Shown piece by piece: positions 61,275 through 64,000 of a stretch of 64,000 bases of DNA (its first letter is position 1; each line of letters opens with the position of its first letter). The stretch lies in assembly GCF_016412875.1 (NCBI RefSeq), contig NZ_JAEKPD010000009.1:124001-188000 (forward strand), written 5' to 3'. The notes under the pieces are model-generated. The model was not told the origin of the DNA and searched no databases. It was given only the letters and a program-made list of their open reading frames with translations. The position numbers and the translations under genes were made by a program. This stretch comes from Palleronia pontilimi (GTDB lineage: Bacteria > Pseudomonadota > Alphaproteobacteria > Rhodobacterales > Rhodobacteraceae).

Positions 61275-62618
61275 ATGGCCGGAATTCCCCACGACCATTA
61301 CAAGCCCAATTCCAACGGCGAGCGGTGGCTGCACAAGCGCCTGCCCATCGTCGGGCTGCTCTACGACACGATCATGATCCCCACGCCCAAGAACCTGAAC
61401 TGGATGTGGATCTGGGGCATCGTGCTGACCTTTACCCTGGTGCTGCAGATCGTCACCGGCATCGTGCTGGTGATGCACTACATCCCGTCGGTCGATCAGG
61501 CCTTCGCGTCGGTCGAGCACATCATGCGCGACGTCAACGGCGGCTTCATGCTGCGCTACATGCACGCCAACGGCGCGTCGCTGTTCTTCGTGGCGGTCTA
61601 TGCCCACATCTTCCGCTCGCTCTACTACGGCTCCTACAAGGAACCGCGCGAAGTGACGTGGATCATCGGCATCCTGATGTACCTGCTGATGATGGGCACC
61701 GCCTTCATGGGCTACGTTCTGCCCTGGGGCCAGATGTCCTTCTGGGGCGCCACCGTGATCACCGGCCTTTTCGGCGCGATCCCCTTCGTGGGCGAGAGCT
61801 TGCAGACCTGGCTGCTGGGCGGACCGGCCGTGGGTGAATACACCCTGACGCGCTTCTTCTCGCTGCACTACCTGATGCCGATGATCCTGGTCGGACTGAC
61901 GGCCGTGCACATCTGGGCCTTCCACACCACGGGCAACAACAACCCCACGGGTGTCGAAGTGCGCCGGACCAGCAAGGAAGACGCCCAGAAGGACACGCTG
62001 CCCTTCTGGCCCTACTTCGTCATCAAGGACCTGTTCGCGCTGGCGATCATCCTGGCGGTGTTCTTCGCCATCGTCGGCTTCATGCCCAACTACCTGGGCC
62101 ACCCCGACAACTACATCGAAGCCAACCCGCTGGCGACGCCCGCACATATCGTGCCCGAATGGTACTTCCTGCCGTTCTACGCGATCCTGCGCGCCTTCAC
62201 GTCGGAAGTCTGGGTGGTGCAGATCGCCAGCTTCCTGACCGGCGGCATCGTCGACGCCAAATTCTTCGGCGTGCTCGCGATGTTCGGCGCGATCCTGGTC
62301 ATGGCGCTGGCGCCGTGGCTGGACACGTCGTCCGTGCGCTCGGGCCGCTACCGCCCCATGTTCAAGTGGTGGTTCGCGCTTCTGGTCGTCGATTTCTTCG
62401 TGCTGATGTGGGTGGGCGCCATGCCCGCGGAAGAGCCTTACGCCACGATCTCGCTGATCGCGTCGGCTTACTGGTTCGGCTACTTCCTGGTCATCCTGCC
62501 GCTGCTCGGCGTGGTCGAGAAGCCGCTGCCGCAGCCCGCGACGATCGAAGAAGACTACGCATCGCACTACGCGCCGCAGACCGGTGGCACCAAGACCATC
62601 GTCAACCCGGCCGAGTGA
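61275..62618 (+). CDS. petB: Cytochrome b
   Basis: A 447-residue integral membrane subunit with eight transmembrane helices, binding haems bL and bH and the Qo/Qi quinone sites. The haem His pairs sit in helices B and D (about 97/111 and 198/212). The Qo motif PEWY is in [18 protein letters not shown]. It starts 12 bp after petA. The C-terminal tail ([14 protein letters not shown]) is typical of Rhodobacter-type enzymes. Confidence 0.97.
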   Translation: MAGIPHDHYKPNSNGERWLHKRLPIVGLLYDTIMIPTPKNLNWMWIWGIVLTFTLVLQIVTGIVLVMHYIPSVDQAFASVEHIMRDVNGGFMLRYMHANGASLFFVAVYAHIFRSLYYGSYKEPREVTWIIGILMYLLMMGTAFMGYVLPWGQMSFWGATVITGLFGAIPFVGESLQTWLLGGPAVGEYTLTRFFSLHYLMPMILVGLTAVHIWAFHTTGNNNPTGVEVRRTSKEDAQKDTLPFWPYFVIKDLFALAIILAVFFAIVGFMPNYLGHPDNYIEANPLATPAHIVPEWYFLPFYAILRAFTSEVWVVQIASFLTGGIVDAKFFGVLAMFGAILVMALAPWLDTSSVRSGRYRPMFKWWFALLVVDFFVLMWVGAMPAEEPYATISLIASAYWFGYFLVILPLLGVVEKPLPQPATIEEDYASHYAPQTGGTKTIVNPAE

Positions 62619-62630
62619 GAAAGGACCGAC

Positions 62631-63446
62631 ATGCTTAAGAAAATCGCTCTCGGCGCGGCGCTCTCGCTGGGTCTGGCCTCCGGGCCGGCCCTGGCCGCCG
62701 AATCCGAGGCTCATACAAACGATTACGACTTCTCGTTCGAGGGTCCGTTCGGCAGCTACGACCAGATGCAGCTGCAACGCGGCCTGCAGGTCTATACCGA
62801 GGTCTGCTCGGCCTGCCACGGACTGCGCTACGTGCCGTTCCGGACGCTGGGCTACGAAGGCGGGCCCAACCTGCCCGAGCCCCAGGTGCGCGCCTACGCC
62901 GAGTTCTACGAGGTGTATGACGAGTCGCTCCTGGACGGCGAAGGCGACTTCCGCCCCGCCAAGCCCACCGACCACTTCCCCGAATCGTCGCTGTCGAACG
63001 CACCGGACCTGTCGCTGATGGCCAAGGCCCGCGCGGGCTTCCACGGTCCCTACGGGCTGGGCATCAACCAGTTCGTCAAGGGCATGGGCGGCCCGGAATA
63101 TATCGTGTCGCTGCTGAACGGCTATACCGGTGAAGACAAGGAAGAAGCGGGCGCGGTGCTTTACGAAAACACCGCCTATCCCGGTGGCTGGATCGCCATG
63201 GCACCGCCGCTTTACGGCGACGACGTGACCTACGCGGACGACACCGAGGCCTCGCTCGAGCAGGTGTCGAAGGACGTGGCCGCGTTCCTGATGTGGACGG
63301 CCGAGCCGAAGCTCATCGCGCGCAAGCAGGCGGGCTTTACCGGCGTGCTGATGCTGAGCGTTCTGGCGGTGCTTCTGTACCTCACCAACAAGCGGATCTG
63401 GGCGCCCCACAAGCGCAAGGTCAAGGACAGCGTTCCGGGCGAGTGA
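62631..63446 (+). CDS. petC: Cytochrome c1
   Basis: A 271-residue subunit that passes electrons from the Rieske protein to cytochrome c. Signal peptide 1-22 (ALAA), haem-binding CSACH (Cys59, Cys62, His63), and the Met ligand probably in [14 protein letters not shown]-terminal transmembrane helix ([18 protein letters not shown]) anchors it. It starts 12 bp after petB and is followed by a strong terminator. Confidence 0.96.
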   Translation: MLKKIALGAALSLGLASGPALAAESEAHTNDYDFSFEGPFGSYDQMQLQRGLQVYTEVCSACHGLRYVPFRTLGYEGGPNLPEPQVRAYAEFYEVYDESLLDGEGDFRPAKPTDHFPESSLSNAPDLSLMAKARAGFHGPYGLGINQFVKGMGGPEYIVSLLNGYTGEDKEEAGAVLYENTAYPGGWIAMAPPLYGDDVTYADDTEASLEQVSKDVAAFLMWTAEPKLIARKQAGFTGVLMLSVLAVLLYLTNKRIWAPHKRKVKDSVPGE

Positions 63447-63473
63447 TTGCCACCGCTGCACCCGGTTGATGGA

Positions 63474-63499
63474 AGCCGCCCTTCGGGGCGGCTTTTTTT
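63474..63499 (+). terminator. Rho-independent terminator of petABC
   Basis: AGCCGCCC (63474-63481), loop TTCG, GGGCGGCT (63486-63493), followed by a run of seven T. A perfect stem with the stable UUCG tetraloop, 28 bp after the petC stop. Confidence 0.93.
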
Positions 63500-63527
63500 A
63501 GGTATTTTTGGAAAGATGAAGCAAGGG
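63499..63527. repeat. Short intergenic repeat (diverged AGGTATTT family copy)
   Basis: TAGGTATTTTTGGAAAGATG then AAGCAAGG. It shares AGGTATTT and the GATG...CAAGG end with 16131-16160 and 38394-38422. It lies in the convergent gap between petC and the ABC ATPase gene. Confidence 0.5.
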
Positions 63528-63535
63528 GCCGCGCC

Positions 63536-64000
63536 CTAGCCCGCGAGATAGGCGCCAAGGGCGGGCGGCGGATCGGCGAGCAGCGCGTCGGTGTCCTGCG
63601 GCTGGTGGGCCCGCCCGTCGGCGACCACGATGGTCTGGCCCTTCAGACGCCGCGCATCGTCGGGGTCGTGGGTGATCATCAACAGGGTCAGATCCCGCGC
63701 TTGGGCCAGCCGCAGCACCAGGTCGATCATCTCGGATTTCAGCGCCGGTCCCAGGGCCGAAAACGCCTCGTCCAGCAGCAGGATCGGCTTGTCCTGCAAT
63801 CCCGCCCGCGCCAGCGCCACGCGGCTTTGCTGCCCGCCGGACAGATCCCCTGGCTTGCGGTCGCCCATCCCGGCCAGCCCCACATCGCGGAGCGCGTCCG
63901 CGACGCGCGCCCGGTCGTCGGCGCTGAGCCGTCCGTTCGGCCGCAGGCCCAGGCCCACGTTCCGGGTCACGGTCAGGTGCGGGAACAGGTTGTTGTCCTG
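63536..64000 (-). CDS. thiQ: ABC transporter ATP-binding protein, ThiQ-like (N-terminus beyond window)
   Basis: The C-terminal 154 residues of an ABC ATPase; the Walker A part lies beyond the window edge. Visible are the Q-loop QDNNLFPHLTVTRNVGLGL, signature LSGGQQSRVALARA, Walker B ILLLDEAFSALGPALKSEM and the switch His in LLMITHDPDD. The NNLFPHLT and FSALGPAL stretches are typical of ThiQ of the thiamine/TPP importer. Subunit neighbours (ThiB/ThiP) would lie upstream, outside the window. Confidence 0.85.
   Translation of the reverse strand, partial: QDNNLFPHLTVTRNVGLGLRPNGRLSADDRARVADALRDVGLAGMGDRKPGDLSGGQQSRVALARAGLQDKPILLLDEAFSALGPALKSEMIDLVLRLAQARDLTLLMITHDPDDARRLKGQTIVVADGRAHQPQDTDALLADPPPALGAYLAG

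Noticed and set aside
60585-63461. 958-codon antisense frame across petABC
   Set aside because: Antisense shadow of three well-supported genes; composition is unlike a real protein.
1-64000. CRISPR arrays, rRNA, prophage, transposases
   Set aside because: No regularly spaced repeats, no rRNA-like sequence and no transposase, integrase or phage structural proteins were recognised.

Overview
The window is high-GC chromosomal DNA. I put it in the alphaproteobacteria, most likely Rhodobacteraceae/Roseobacteraceae. The evidence is an Asp-rich Rhodobacter-type porin, the block DUF3576 - leuS - lptE - holA, a petABC cytochrome bc1 operon whose Rieske protein has a Tat-type N-terminus, MtaB next to DapF, MbfA, an IalB-like protein, and a LexA box of the alphaproteobacterial type GAAC-N7-GAAC. 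No rRNA, CRISPR array, prophage or insertion sequence was seen. The single tRNA is tRNA-Lys(UUU). Almost all of the window is tightly packed housekeeping and metabolic genes with many 1-14 bp start/stop overlaps.

Layout. 1-8 kb: porin (cut by the window edge), a DUF3576 lipoprotein, a convergent GT4 glycosyltransferase, then the leuS-lptE-holA-GST operon. 8-15 kb: SDR oxidoreductases, a GH13 alpha-glucosidase, an ornithine-cyclodeaminase-like protein, a HAD phosphatase, DUF188 and S-formylglutathione hydrolase. 15-24 kb: AEC transporter, MbfA iron exporter with a divergent TetR gene, NYN protein, GNAT, glutathione-dependent formaldehyde dehydrogenase, small envelope proteins, a GST and an orphan SOS-type imuB. 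24-36 kb: DUF2794, NlpC/P60 and M17 peptidases, carbonic anhydrase, an unusual AT-rich hairpin region with two tiny genes, asd, two small membrane proteins, a phosphoesterase, the serine cluster serC-serA / serB and an R. etli-type asparaginase. 36-48 kb: IalB-like protein, rlmN, a LOG-family protein, dapD, a Na/Ca exchanger, dapE and rnr. 47-56 kb: the ArsJ/GAPDH organoarsenical pair, trhO, and a five-gene catabolic operon (nicotinamidase, EamA exporter, PLP lyase, M24 hydrolase, Asp/Glu-racemase-like enzyme). 56-64 kb: an unknown protein, a cold-shock protein, tRNA-Lys, dapF-mtaB, a GST behind a C13 tract, petABC and the end of a ThiQ-like ABC ATPase gene.

How it fits together. Glutathione chemistry recurs (three GSTs, AdhC, FghA, a VOC protein). 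Diaminopimelate synthesis is scattered (asd, dapD, dapE, dapF), while serine synthesis is clustered. The most unusual sequence signals are: (1) an AT-rich, palindrome-containing in-frame segment in LeuRS just before KMSKS; (2) a family of tandem AT-rich hairpins directly after stop codons; (3) the hairpin/small-gene region at 28.1-29.0 kb; (4) the five-gene operon at 51-55 kb.
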